Source of the DNA: a virus
IMG/VR virus record: IMGVR_UViG_3300044703_000140
Coordinates: 1-24,022 of that record
DNA length: 24,022 nucleotides
Strand: one strand, 5' to 3'
The position numbers were made by a program, and so were the translations under genes. Positions within the stretch are counted from its first letter, which is position 1. Each line of letters begins with the position of its first letter. The notes under the pieces were generated by a model, which was given only the letters and a program-made list of their open reading frames with translations, ran no database searches and was not told the DNA's origin. Positions 6,335 to 12,723 of the stretch are shown here, in pieces.

Positions 6335-7366
6335 ATGAGCATTCCCAATGCCCGCAAGTCAGCGGCGCATGATCTCGCCGAGCGCACCGGCATGAAGTAC
6401 ACCGACGCGCTGGTGGTGGTGACGCCGGCCGATTCGCCTCGGCAGCCGCGGGATCGGTGGCAGCTGACCGACGAGCTGCGCGCGTTCTTCGCCGGGCAGG
6501 GCTGGCGCGGTGTGGCCTACGGCGACCTGTACGACTGGGTCGACGGGCTGCGTACGCGGTTCGAGTGCGACTGGTGCTACGACGACGTCGACGCGCGCAC
6601 CGAGGACGCCAGCCTGGAACTCGTGGTCGCCGGGTACGACCCAGACCTCTCGCCCCAGACCGGGATGCTGACCTGCAAGAAGTACCACGCCCGTTGCAAG
6701 CCCTCGAAGCTGTCCTGGGCATTCCCGGTGCCGGACCTGCTGACCGAGCCCTACGGGATCGAGCTGCCCGCCAGCGCGAAGCCGGAGATGGCCGGGGAGT
6801 TCAAGATCACCGCACGGCCGGTGCTGCACGACGAGCCGGACGTTCCGGCGATGCTGCTGCTCACCGCGACGGTCACCGAAGACCACGGCCAAGGCGCGGC
6901 GGCGTGGATCAACGAGCTGGGTTTCTTCTTCGGTGCCAATGGGTTCGCCTCCCCGGACAGCCTGCTGGTCAGCGACGAGGAACCCGAGCAGTGGTCGGTC
7001 CGGATCGCCACGAACTACCCGTCCAGCGGGGTACCTCAGTGGCTGGGCGTGCGCACCGGTCCGCTGAAGGTGGGCCAGGCGCCCAACCACTTCTTCCTCG
7101 GGATGGTGGATCTGCCGGAGCAGTGGGTGGCCAAGGCCCGCACCGACGGCGAGGTGCTGGTGTGCTTCGGGTCGCGCACCGAGTACGGGGAGGTCGTCGA
7201 GCTGGTCGAGGAGCTGGGCGCCGACGAGCTGATCGAGCTGATCGACGACCACGCGGTCATCGCGCGGTCGCTGCCGATCGCCGACGAGCACCGGCCCGAG
7301 ATCCTCGCCCCCCAGCAGCGAAGCGAGGATGCCGAGGCGGACGAGCTGATCTGGCCGGGGTTCTGA
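6335..7366 (+). CDS. Hypothetical actinobacterial mobile-element protein, 343 aa
   Basis: The first 27 residues carry an ARKSAAHDLAERTGMKYTDAL segment. It resembles a short helical N-terminal motif I associate with many actinobacterial plasmid and integrative-element proteins (general pattern LAxxTGxxYTxAL). Four Cys (CDWC at about 77-80, then single Cys near 113 and 120) in the next region may bind a metal. The rest is mixed alpha/beta, with an acidic C-terminus from about residue 300. No catalytic motif is evident. The stop is followed after one base by the next gene, so the two are co-transcribed. Confident as a gene, low confidence on any function. Confidence 0.75.
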   Translation: MSIPNARKSAAHDLAERTGMKYTDALVVVTPADSPRQPRDRWQLTDELRAFFAGQGWRGVAYGDLYDWVDGLRTRFECDWCYDDVDARTEDASLELVVAGYDPDLSPQTGMLTCKKYHARCKPSKLSWAFPVPDLLTEPYGIELPASAKPEMAGEFKITARPVLHDEPDVPAMLLLTATVTEDHGQGAAAWINELGFFFGANGFASPDSLLVSDEEPEQWSVRIATNYPSSGVPQWLGVRTGPLKVGQAPNHFFLGMVDLPEQWVAKARTDGEVLVCFGSRTEYGEVVELVEELGADELIELIDDHAVIARSLPIADEHRPEILAPQQRSEDAEADELIWPGF

Positions 7367-7367
7367 C

Positions 7368-8645
7368 ATGGCCCTCACGAAGACGCCGTCGCCGAAGGTC
7401 CTGGCCGCCTGGGAAGGGCTGAACCTGCGGCAACGGGACTGGTTGCGGGTGATCTATGGCGCGGACCAGGACGAGGAGGAGTACCAGAAGGGCGCGTTCA
7501 ACCGCGGGGACAAGCGCATTCCCGCGTCGGTGTGGCGGTGGCAGGAGTACGAGCCGACCCGGCGCCGTCGCCGTGGCAAGACCGCCAAGCGCGGGCTGCT
7601 CCAGGAGCGCCTGGATGAGCTGGAGATCCGCGATCCCGGTGCGGGTTCCACCATCAAGGTGCTGGCCGAGCGCGGCCTGATCGAGGTCCGGTACGAGGCG
7701 AACGACCCGTCGGCCAACAGGATGGCGATCAAACTCACCACACACGGCCGCGCGGTCGGCCGCGCCGGTGGCGTCGACGACACCCGGCCCGGTCGGCGCA
7801 ACGCGGCTCGTCCGCTGAGCGAGTCCCTGTGGCGGATGCTCGCCCAGGTAGCCGCCGCCGGGGACGATGGGCTGCCACCCCGGTACGGCTACGTCCACGA
7901 AGCCTGGCAAAACCTGATCGGCCCCGGCCTGGTCGAAGTCCGCACCGAAGCCGGCCTCGGCACGCGCCTGCAGCTCACCGACGCCGGCCGGGAGCACTAC
8001 CGGGGCGAGTGGACGGGGTACGTGAAGATGTATCCCGCGGTCAACGCGGTCGACCCGCACGGCGGGACGACCTGGCCCGTCGAGGTCGATCGGGCGCTAC
8101 GTGGCCTGCGTGCCGCGTGCCGGGAGCTGGCCATCGAGCAGCGGAACGTGGCCGAGCAGCTGAAACGGTCGGCGCCCACACCGCGCGTGGTCGACAAGGC
8201 CGCCGGGCCGGAGGTGGCTCGCGCGACCGCGCTGCACAACCGGCGGGTTCGCCACGCCGTTCGTGAGCACGAGCTACTGGTCGAACACCGGACCGAGCTG
8301 GAGCAGCTGCGCCGGGCGGCGGCTGGCCGGCATCTGGCGGTGGCGGCGGCCGTGGTGACCGCCGTGGTCGAGGACGCTGACCCGCTGCTGGCTCTTCGCG
8401 CCGAGCCGCTGGTGCTGGGAATGACCACCGATCTGCCGTACCCGAAGGTCGGGGTGGTCGGCGTCGACAAGGACATCACCACCGCACGGCCGGGCACGTC
8501 CCATCGACGCGGCAAGCGAGCCGTGCCGCCTCCGGCGGCCGAGGTGCCCACCCAGGATGCCGAGGCGTACGCGCAGCACCTGGACGCACTGGTCCGGGGC
8601 GGCCACCTCAGCCGCCTGCTGCTGCGCCGGAATGAGACCCCCTGA
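7368..8645 (+). CDS. Double winged-helix protein, 425 aa
   Basis: Two winged-helix-like modules can be seen. The first covers about residues 18-130 and ends LAERGLIEVRYE...IKLTTHGRAVGRA. The second, about 148-215, has LIGPGLVEVRTEAGLG, then LQLTDAGREHYRGEW. The pattern helix, GLVEV strand, then LTDAGR strand is typical of MarR-like wings. A long charged helical region (about 225-320, many Leu, Glu and Arg) follows, then a Pro-rich, basic C-terminal third. This suggests a DNA-binding regulator or structural DNA protein of the element. The ATG lies one base after the upstream stop with no clear SD, so it is probably translated by coupling. Confidence 0.75.
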   Translation: MALTKTPSPKVLAAWEGLNLRQRDWLRVIYGADQDEEEYQKGAFNRGDKRIPASVWRWQEYEPTRRRRRGKTAKRGLLQERLDELEIRDPGAGSTIKVLAERGLIEVRYEANDPSANRMAIKLTTHGRAVGRAGGVDDTRPGRRNAARPLSESLWRMLAQVAAAGDDGLPPRYGYVHEAWQNLIGPGLVEVRTEAGLGTRLQLTDAGREHYRGEWTGYVKMYPAVNAVDPHGGTTWPVEVDRALRGLRAACRELAIEQRNVAEQLKRSAPTPRVVDKAAGPEVARATALHNRRVRHAVREHELLVEHRTELEQLRRAAAGRHLAVAAAVVTAVVEDADPLLALRAEPLVLGMTTDLPYPKVGVVGVDKDITTARPGTSHRRGKRAVPPPAAEVPTQDAEAYAQHLDALVRGGHLSRLLLRRNETP

Positions 8646-8706
8646 GCAAACTTCGGTTTCCCACCGTTCTGATCAACCCGATCACGCATACCCCAAGGAG
8701 TTCCTG

Positions 8707-9180
8707 GTGGAACAGCACGACGACGGAACCATGCTCATCCGCTCGCTCGACGATCTAGAAGAAGGTGTGTACCGAGTGGCGTTGAGCGCCTACCAGGACG
8801 CGGTCGAACGGGCACGCCGTCTCGATGATGCCCAGCATGGCCGTCCCCTGGACGCCATCATGTTCAACCGCGACCAGACCGACTTGCTGCACGAGCGAGA
8901 CGCCGCTTGGCGCGTCGTCGGCCAGTGGGAGCGCAACTTGATCGAGACCGCTCCGGCGGCGGCGACGTCGTGGTGGCCCGGTGCTTGGCTCGGCGTCTCC
9001 AGCACTCGCCCGTTCGGCTACCACGGACTGCCCGGCCAGGTCGACGGCCTGAACGTCTGGCCCACCGAAGCTGCGGCCCAAGCCGGGCGGCCGGAGCAGG
9101 TACCCACCGGGGAGTGGATCGTCACATGGACACCGACCGCCCGAAACGATTTCGGCGAGGTCCTGCTGAATCGCCGGTGA
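8707..9180 (+). CDS. Hypothetical protein, 157 aa
   Basis: Not recognised. Residues 20-75 are helical and charged; the second half is rich in Trp, Gly and Pro (WWPGAWLG, GEWIVTWTPTARNDFGE) and probably a beta domain. No signal peptide or membrane segment. The GTG start at 8707 is fixed by an ideal SD (AAGGAG, 8695-8700). The longer in-frame reading from 8557 overlaps the upstream gene and has basic, low-complexity sequence, so it is not used. It is the third gene of the 6335-9744 run. Confidence 0.65.
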   Translation: MEQHDDGTMLIRSLDDLEEGVYRVALSAYQDAVERARRLDDAQHGRPLDAIMFNRDQTDLLHERDAAWRVVGQWERNLIETAPAAATSWWPGAWLGVSSTRPFGYHGLPGQVDGLNVWPTEAAAQAGRPEQVPTGEWIVTWTPTARNDFGEVLLNRR

Positions 9181-9247
9181 CGAGTTCCGCGATGTCGCCG
9201 CATCCTGAAGAGTTGGCAACTCGACGAAGTACGAGGAAGGGCGCCAG

Positions 9248-9562
9248 ATGGACAGCAGCGAGCACACCCTGACCACGCTGGTCCGTGTGATGGCGGACAT
9301 GCTGCAACGCGAGCAACACGGCGAACGGTTCGCCGTCGAGATCGGACCGCACGCCGCGCTGACTCTTGTGGCGGCGCTTCAGCAGGTAATGAACGAGCGC
9401 GCCGAGGCGGCTGTGTACGCCTCGGCGGCCGAGAGCTTCCTGGCCGAGCTGCGCCGGGTGTTCGCCGCCGAACCGGAGGTGCTGGCGCTGCTGGAGATCC
9501 CAGAGCTGGCGGACGAGTTCACCGGGGCGAGCTCGGCAACCATCGATCGAGGAGAGAGCTGA
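9248..9562 (+). CDS. Hypothetical helical protein, 104 aa
   Basis: Not recognised. An acidic, nearly all-helical protein with a regular Leu/Ala pattern across residues 8-85. The ATG has a strong SD (GAGGAAGGG, 9232-9240). The stop and the next start share one base (TGATG at 9560-9564), so the small protein that follows is coupled. Composition resembles the other short helical proteins of this cluster, but no family is recognised. Confidence 0.6.
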   Translation: MDSSEHTLTTLVRVMADMLQREQHGERFAVEIGPHAALTLVAALQQVMNERAEAAVYASAAESFLAELRRVFAAEPEVLALLEIPELADEFTGASSATIDRGES

Positions 9563-9744
9563 TGCGCTCCAATTCGCTTCTGGCGCAAGTCGTCGCTGTG
9601 TTGTCCCGACGTACTCCTGCTTTTCAGCCCGCTCCCGGACAGCCCCGTACCTTCGGCGGGATGCTCGGCCTCGTGCGTCGCCGCCGCAAGCCTGCCGTGC
9701 CGCTCGACAGCCACGGTGGCGACGGATCCAGCGAGGAGACCTGA
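9562..9744 (+). CDS. Small basic protein, 60 aa
   Basis: Not recognised. A short hydrophobic helix at residues 4-14 is followed by many Arg, Pro and Gly residues (GLVRRRRKPAVP). It could be a peripheral membrane or nucleic-acid-binding peptide. Evidence for a gene is the one-base stop/start overlap with the upstream gene. Its length and simple composition leave it uncertain. Confidence 0.4.
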   Translation: MRSNSLLAQVVAVLSRRTPAFQPAPGQPRTFGGMLGLVRRRRKPAVPLDSHGGDGSSEET

Positions 9745-9789
9745 CGGCCATTTCTAGGCGCAGGCGCGGAACGGAGCCGTGACCCGATC

Positions 9790-9825
9790 GTGGACAGGAG
9801 GAGGGCTGGCACTCTTACCAGGTGA
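9790..9825 (+). CDS. Eleven-codon leader ORF with four AGG codons
   Basis: GTG 9790 opens MDRRRAGTLTR, whose TGA (9823-9825) overlaps the GTG start of the next gene (GTGA, 9822-9825). Four of its eleven codons are AGG, a rare Arg codon in high-GC actinobacteria. The AGG run also forms an AGGAGGAGG SD-like block, which sits too far (17 bases) from GTG 9822 to serve it directly. This may be a coupling leader or coincidence. Confidence 0.3.
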   Translation: MDRRRAGTLTR

Positions 9826-10232
9826 ATGCCCCAGCCCTCGCTCCCGTCGACGTCGAACTTGTCGATGTCCAGCACGATGACCCCGCGCCCGATGTACTGC
9901 TCGTCAACGTCGAGCCCGAAGCTCCTCCCGCCGAACGTCGCACGAAATCGCCGAAAGCCAAGGGCGACTCTGACCCCGCGCCGGAACTGCCGGTCATGAC
10001 GCTCGACGAGGCGCTCAACGACCCAGAGCCGCTGATCGCGGCGCAGGCCCGCTCCGAACGCGACTACGAGGCCGGCGTGAAGAAGAAACCGGCTTGCTAC
10101 CCCAACATGGTCGCGGCTTGGCAACACAACCGCGCAGTCATCACCTGGAACCGCCATGGCTCCCGCGGAACAGCACCCGTTTCGCCGAGGCCCATTCCCA
10201 CGAAGGACCTGCCCGAGCCAGAGATGGACTAG
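9822..10232 (+). CDS. Hypothetical protein, 136 aa
   Basis: Not recognised. Residues 1-60 are acidic and Pro-rich, probably disordered. A short ordered helix follows (about 60-85, MTLDEALNDPEPLIAAQARS), then a basic segment with KKKPACYP and WQHNRAVITWNRHG. The pattern resembles small DNA- or protein-binding adaptors, but nothing decides this. GTG 9822 lacks its own SD and overlaps a short upstream ORF. The stop TAG is shared with the converging minus-strand gene through a CTAG palindrome (10229-10232), so the two genes end on the same four bases. Confidence 0.55.
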   Translation: MNAPALAPVDVELVDVQHDDPAPDVLLVNVEPEAPPAERRTKSPKAKGDSDPAPELPVMTLDEALNDPEPLIAAQARSERDYEAGVKKKPACYPNMVAAWQHNRAVITWNRHGSRGTAPVSPRPIPTKDLPEPEMD

Positions 10233-10951
10233 CCCTTCGCCGTGGCGGTGTACCGGAGCACCACACTCACCTGATCCGGGTTGCCCGCTTCGTCCTCGAC
10301 GTAGGCAACCTTCATGCTGGTGATCGCCAGCACGCTCGCGGCCTCGGCCTTCCTCATCCAGGCCGTCACCGACCGCATCACGTCGACGTGGGTGGAGCCC
10401 TCGAAGGTCTGCTTGGCGATGTTGCCCCGCGACTCGACCTTCCACAGCTTCCGGTGCTCCCGGTTGTACTTCACTCGGAACCGCTTGACCATCTCCTTGG
10501 CCTCGCGGTCGTTCGGCACCGGCAGGCCGGCACGCTCGGCCACGTCGACCAGCGCGTTGATCGCTTGCAGCATCGTGTCCGGTACCAGGCGCCGGTAGAA
10601 CTGGTCCTGCGGCTTCTTCGGGTCCTCGGTCTCCCAGCGGCGAATCTGCTCGGCGACGAACGCCTCGACCTTCGCCGTGGTGATGTGCTCGACCCCGGGC
10701 TGCTCCTTCGCGATCCGATCGCACCACACCTGGTAGTGGGCGACCCGCCGCCGGTAGCAGTCCTCGGTGTCTCGGGACTTCGGCTTGGTCAGTGACGGCC
10801 GAAGCTCGGCGGTATCAGACACGCCCGCCGTGGTTAAGGGGTTCGCCGAGGTCACAACCACTAGGGTGGCAAATCTGGGGACGTTTTGCGAGGCAACACG
10901 AACCTCCACTAGCGTCCAATTAGGACTTCTCGGATCGCCGGGCCTCCTCAT
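10229..10951 (-). CDS. Recombinase core-binding-domain-like protein, no catalytic domain
   Basis: Residues about 55-165 resemble the SAM-like core-binding domain of tyrosine recombinases: a YRRRVAHYQVWC helix, a TTAKVEAFVAEQI helix, then AINALVDVAERAGLPVP and KEMVKRFRVKY, as in the domain that clamps the DNA core site. The catalytic R...HxxR...Y residues are absent and the protein ends at 240 aa, about where the catalytic domain would begin. It may be a truncated recombinase or a stand-alone DNA-binding regulator. The start is uncertain: ATG 10951 has no good SD, and GTG 10855 could be leaderless. It diverges from a control region full of CTAG sites. The recombinase comparison is by eye and moderately sure. 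Confidence 0.6.
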   Translation of the reverse strand: MRRPGDPRSPNWTLVEVRVASQNVPRFATLVVVTSANPLTTAGVSDTAELRPSLTKPKSRDTEDCYRRRVAHYQVWCDRIAKEQPGVEHITTAKVEAFVAEQIRRWETEDPKKPQDQFYRRLVPDTMLQAINALVDVAERAGLPVPNDREAKEMVKRFRVKYNREHRKLWKVESRGNIAKQTFEGSTHVDVMRSVTAWMRKAEAASVLAITSMKVAYVEDEAGNPDQVSVVLRYTATAKG

Positions 10952-11062
10952 CCCCGCGAGTTTTTTCCCAGCGCTAGCTGCTCGGCCAAGCTGAGTCAGA
11001 TGGACGAGTACTAGCTAGTACTCCCCCGGTTGACCTGGGGTTTTCCCGGGTGGGCGCGCTAG
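10861..11062. promoter_or_regulatory. CTAG-rich divergent control region with 18-bp palindrome
   Basis: Six CTAG tetramers lie within 202 bases (10861, 10909, 10974, 11011, 11015, 11059); I count only about ten in the other 23.8 kb. Two of them form the core of GAGTACTAGCTAGTACTC (11006-11023), a perfect 18-bp palindrome. TTGACC (11030-11035) just after it could be a -35 element reading right. The region separates the recombinase-like gene (minus) from the gene at 11164 (plus) and most likely binds a dimeric protein. Confidence 0.6.
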
Positions 11063-11092
11063 TCGGGCGCCCTCAGGGCACCTATCGAGTGA

Positions 11093-11120
11093 TCTCCCGT
11101 CCCGGCAGGGACAAGGGAGA
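11093..11120 (+). other. Stable hairpin in the 11164 leader
   Basis: TCTCCCGTCCC (11093-11103) pairs with GGGAC-AA-GGGAGA (11108-11120) around a GGCA loop, giving 11 base pairs with a two-base bulge. It lies about 45 bases before the ATG at 11164. It could be an mRNA structure controlling that gene, or a terminator; there is no T run after it. Confidence 0.4.
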
Positions 11121-11163
11121 GGTTTGGGTTCGTCCCGTCAAGGGGCGTGGGAGAATCTTTGGC

Positions 11164-11400
11164 ATGAATTGCCTGGCCGCGGTGCTGCTCGCGGAGACGA
11201 AGATGTGCGCGCGGTGGCCGGATGGCGAGGTCGTGTTCGCGTGGGTCCTGCCGGCGGGCGCGGAGGTGCACATCGACGACGTCTCGCTGTCGCCGACGGG
11301 CCGGTGGCAGGCTACGGTCCACCAGGCTGATGCGCGGGAGCTGTTCGGGGTCGTCGAGCTCCAGGCGCTGGATCTGGTGGGCTGTCCGGTGCCGTTCTAG
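11164..11400 (+). CDS. Hypothetical protein, 78 aa
   Basis: Not recognised. The composition suggests a small beta-rich soluble protein (GEVVFAWVLPAGAEVHIDDV, then RWQATVHQ), with three Cys. ATG 11164 is chosen because GGGAGA lies about ten bases upstream; the open frame extends back to GTG 11050, through the hairpin at 11093-11120, which makes that longer form unlikely. The stop lies 94 bases from the end of the converging virion operon. The intervening bases show no strong terminator. Confidence 0.5.
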   Translation: MNCLAAVLLAETKMCARWPDGEVVFAWVLPAGAEVHIDDVSLSPTGRWQATVHQADARELFGVVELQALDLVGCPVPF

Positions 11401-11494
11401 GTGACGGGTGTGAGCGCGCTTCCAGCGCCTCCGGAGCTGGGCGGGTTCGGGGTGGGCCGCTCCTCAGTCGGCTCACCGGGTGGTTGGTGGGCTG

Positions 11495-11926
11495 TCAGCT
11501 TCTGGTGCGGTGCACGGGGTAGGTGACGCTGGCCTGGAGTGCCCAGACCAGGAACGGGTTCGGCGGGGTGCCCTTGACCTGTTTGGCGAACACGACGTTC
11601 GAGCCGCCTTTCGGGACGAATGCCAGCATCTTGGCTCGCTTGGGCCGGATCGGGCCGCGACCGGCGTACACGCCGGTGCCCTCGTGGACGAAGATCGCGT
11701 AGAACAGGTCGGAGTAGATGCGGCCGACGACGACCAGGCCGTCGATGATGATCTCGGTCTTGATGCTTCCGGCGAGCGCGCCGGTCTCGCTGTGGACCTT
11801 GCCTCGGGCGAGCAGCTGGACTCTTTTGGCGAGCATGTCCATTTGGACAACGACGGGTCCGGCGCGACCCGCGATCAGGTTCCTGATCGCGAGGGCGTCG
11901 AGCTCGACATGGGTGAAACCGGCCAT
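11495..11926 (-). CDS. HK97 gp10-like head-tail joining protein
   Basis: A 143-aa protein of the HK97 gp10 type, which completes the head-tail joint of tailed phages. Diagnostic features are the HEGTG turn (about residues 81-85), the PIRPKRAKMLAFVPKGG segment and the KGTPPNPFLVWAL end, where the family has a conserved motif before its last helix. Length is typical (about 130-150 aa). The start shares one base with the stop of the upstream gene (TGATG). It is the last gene of the virion operon. In related phages tail-chaperone and tape-measure genes come next, but here the strand changes and no such genes follow. Confidence 0.85.
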   Translation of the reverse strand: MAGFTHVELDALAIRNLIAGRAGPVVVQMDMLAKRVQLLARGKVHSETGALAGSIKTEIIIDGLVVVGRIYSDLFYAIFVHEGTGVYAGRGPIRPKRAKMLAFVPKGGSNVVFAKQVKGTPPNPFLVWALQASVTYPVHRTRS

Positions 11927-12213
11927 CAGGACCCTGGTGGCACGTGCGGAGGCTGCGGCCGCGTTGTCGACCGGTCGAACTCGTCATAGGCGGTCTGCGG
12001 GCGCCCGACGGACTTCATCAGCCGGTACAGCGCGTCCTCGTGGTGGCGGCGGCCGAGGACGGCGGACGCCTTGTCGGACTCGGGCATGGCCATCACCGCC
12101 ACGAACAGCTTCGCGAAGGGCACCTCGAGTGCCTTGATCGCGTTCATCAGCTCGATCTCGTCCAGAGTGAGGTCGCGTTGGCCGGTGATGATGCGGTGCT
12201 GGTTGTCGACCAT
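11926..12213 (-). CDS. acb2: Acb2-like cyclic-nucleotide sponge (anti-CBASS)
   Basis: A 95-aa protein matching the Acb2/Tad1 hairpin domain family: NQHRIITGQRDLTLDEIELM then NAIKALE at residues 4-30, and a second helix ending LYRLMKSVGRPQTAYDEF (about 63-80), corresponding to the family's 'RAVAxPTxF' end. Known members are phage proteins that form hexamers and trap the cyclic di- and trinucleotide signals of CBASS defence; some also act on Thoeris signals. From memory, ligand contacts in the Pseudomonas phage protein are a Tyr in GYR and a Lys in NxxKA. Here the Tyr is Gln12 and the Lys is kept (Lys27), so specificity may differ. The ATG has an SD (GAGGAAAGG). Its place inside the virion operon would make it late-expressed unless other promoters exist. 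Confidence 0.8.
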   Translation of the reverse strand: MVDNQHRIITGQRDLTLDEIELMNAIKALEVPFAKLFVAVMAMPESDKASAVLGRRHHEDALYRLMKSVGRPQTAYDEFDRSTTRPQPPHVPPGS

Positions 12214-12231
12214 GGTCGGGTGCCTTTCCTC

Positions 12232-12558
12232 TTAGGGGACGTCGATTCCGTTCACGCTGGGGCCTGCGGGTTGTTCGGCGTTGGGGCTGGTGGTCGGGCC
12301 GGGCGCGGGGCGCAGCTGCTGACCGGCTTGGTTGCGGGGGTCGACGTACGGCGTGGTGCGCCGGTCAGCCCACCAGCCGACGACCAGCGGCACGATCACG
12401 GCGACGGCGCCGAGGATCGCGGACTGCTGGTCGAGGCTGATAGGCAGTCCGAAGGAGACTCCGAGCGTGATTAGTACGGCCACGGCGGCGCCAATGCCAC
12501 CGCTGGTTTTGCCAGGGTTCCGCGCGGCCGCGCCGACGTTCTGCGTAGACAGTGACAC
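12232..12558 (-). CDS. Holin-like two-helix membrane protein, 108 aa
   Basis: Two transmembrane helices (about residues 21-38 and 46-63) are separated by a short PISLDQQSA turn and followed by a WWADRRTTPY basic stop. A Pro/Asn-rich tail makes up the last 40 residues. This matches the topology of small actinophage membrane proteins commonly called holins, which open the host membrane for lysis. No endolysin is in the window, so a lysis role is inferred from shape alone. The GTG start has a clear SD (AAGGAG). It lies between the 44-aa membrane protein and the Acb2-like gene, all on one transcript. Confidence 0.6.
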   Translation of the reverse strand: MSLSTQNVGAAARNPGKTSGGIGAAVAVLITLGVSFGLPISLDQQSAILGAVAVIVPLVVGWWADRRTTPYVDPRNQAGQQLRPAPGPTTSPNAEQPAGPSVNGIDVP

Positions 12559-12588
12559 CGGTTTCTCCTTGCTGTGTATGGGTTGTCA

Positions 12589-12723
12589 TCACTTTCCTGA
12601 CTGGATCCAGGCGTATCCGACGAGCAGCAGCACCAGCACCGCGGCGAACACGATGAGAGGTCGCCATGCGACGGAAAGGCTGTGCTTCCACCGTCTTCGC
12701 GGCGCACTGCGCTGCCGGTTCAT
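12589..12723 (-). CDS. 44-aa single-pass membrane protein
   Basis: A basic N-terminus (RQRSAPRRRWK) is followed by one hydrophobic helix (about residues 21-40, LIVFAAVLVLLLVGYAWI) and a three-residue polar end. The positive charges suggest the N-terminus stays inside. The ATG overlaps the stop of the upstream PKD protein (ATGA, 12720-12723), so the start at 12723 is preferred over the 68-aa reading from 12795. Together with the next gene it makes a pair of small membrane proteins of the kind seen in phage lysis modules, where one may modulate the other. That pairing is inference. Confidence 0.6.
   Translation of the reverse strand: MNRQRSAPRRRWKHSLSVAWRPLIVFAAVLVLLLVGYAWIQSGK

Noticed and set aside
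6359-8060. Long minus-strand ORFs opposite the 343-aa and 425-aa genes
   Set aside because: Composition is typical of antisense GC-rich frames, and the plus-strand frames have better sequence and gene spacing.
9624-10727. 367-aa minus-strand ORF
   Set aside because: It runs through parts of four other genes with Arg/Gly-rich sequence; the 10229-10951 frame contains the recognisable helices instead.
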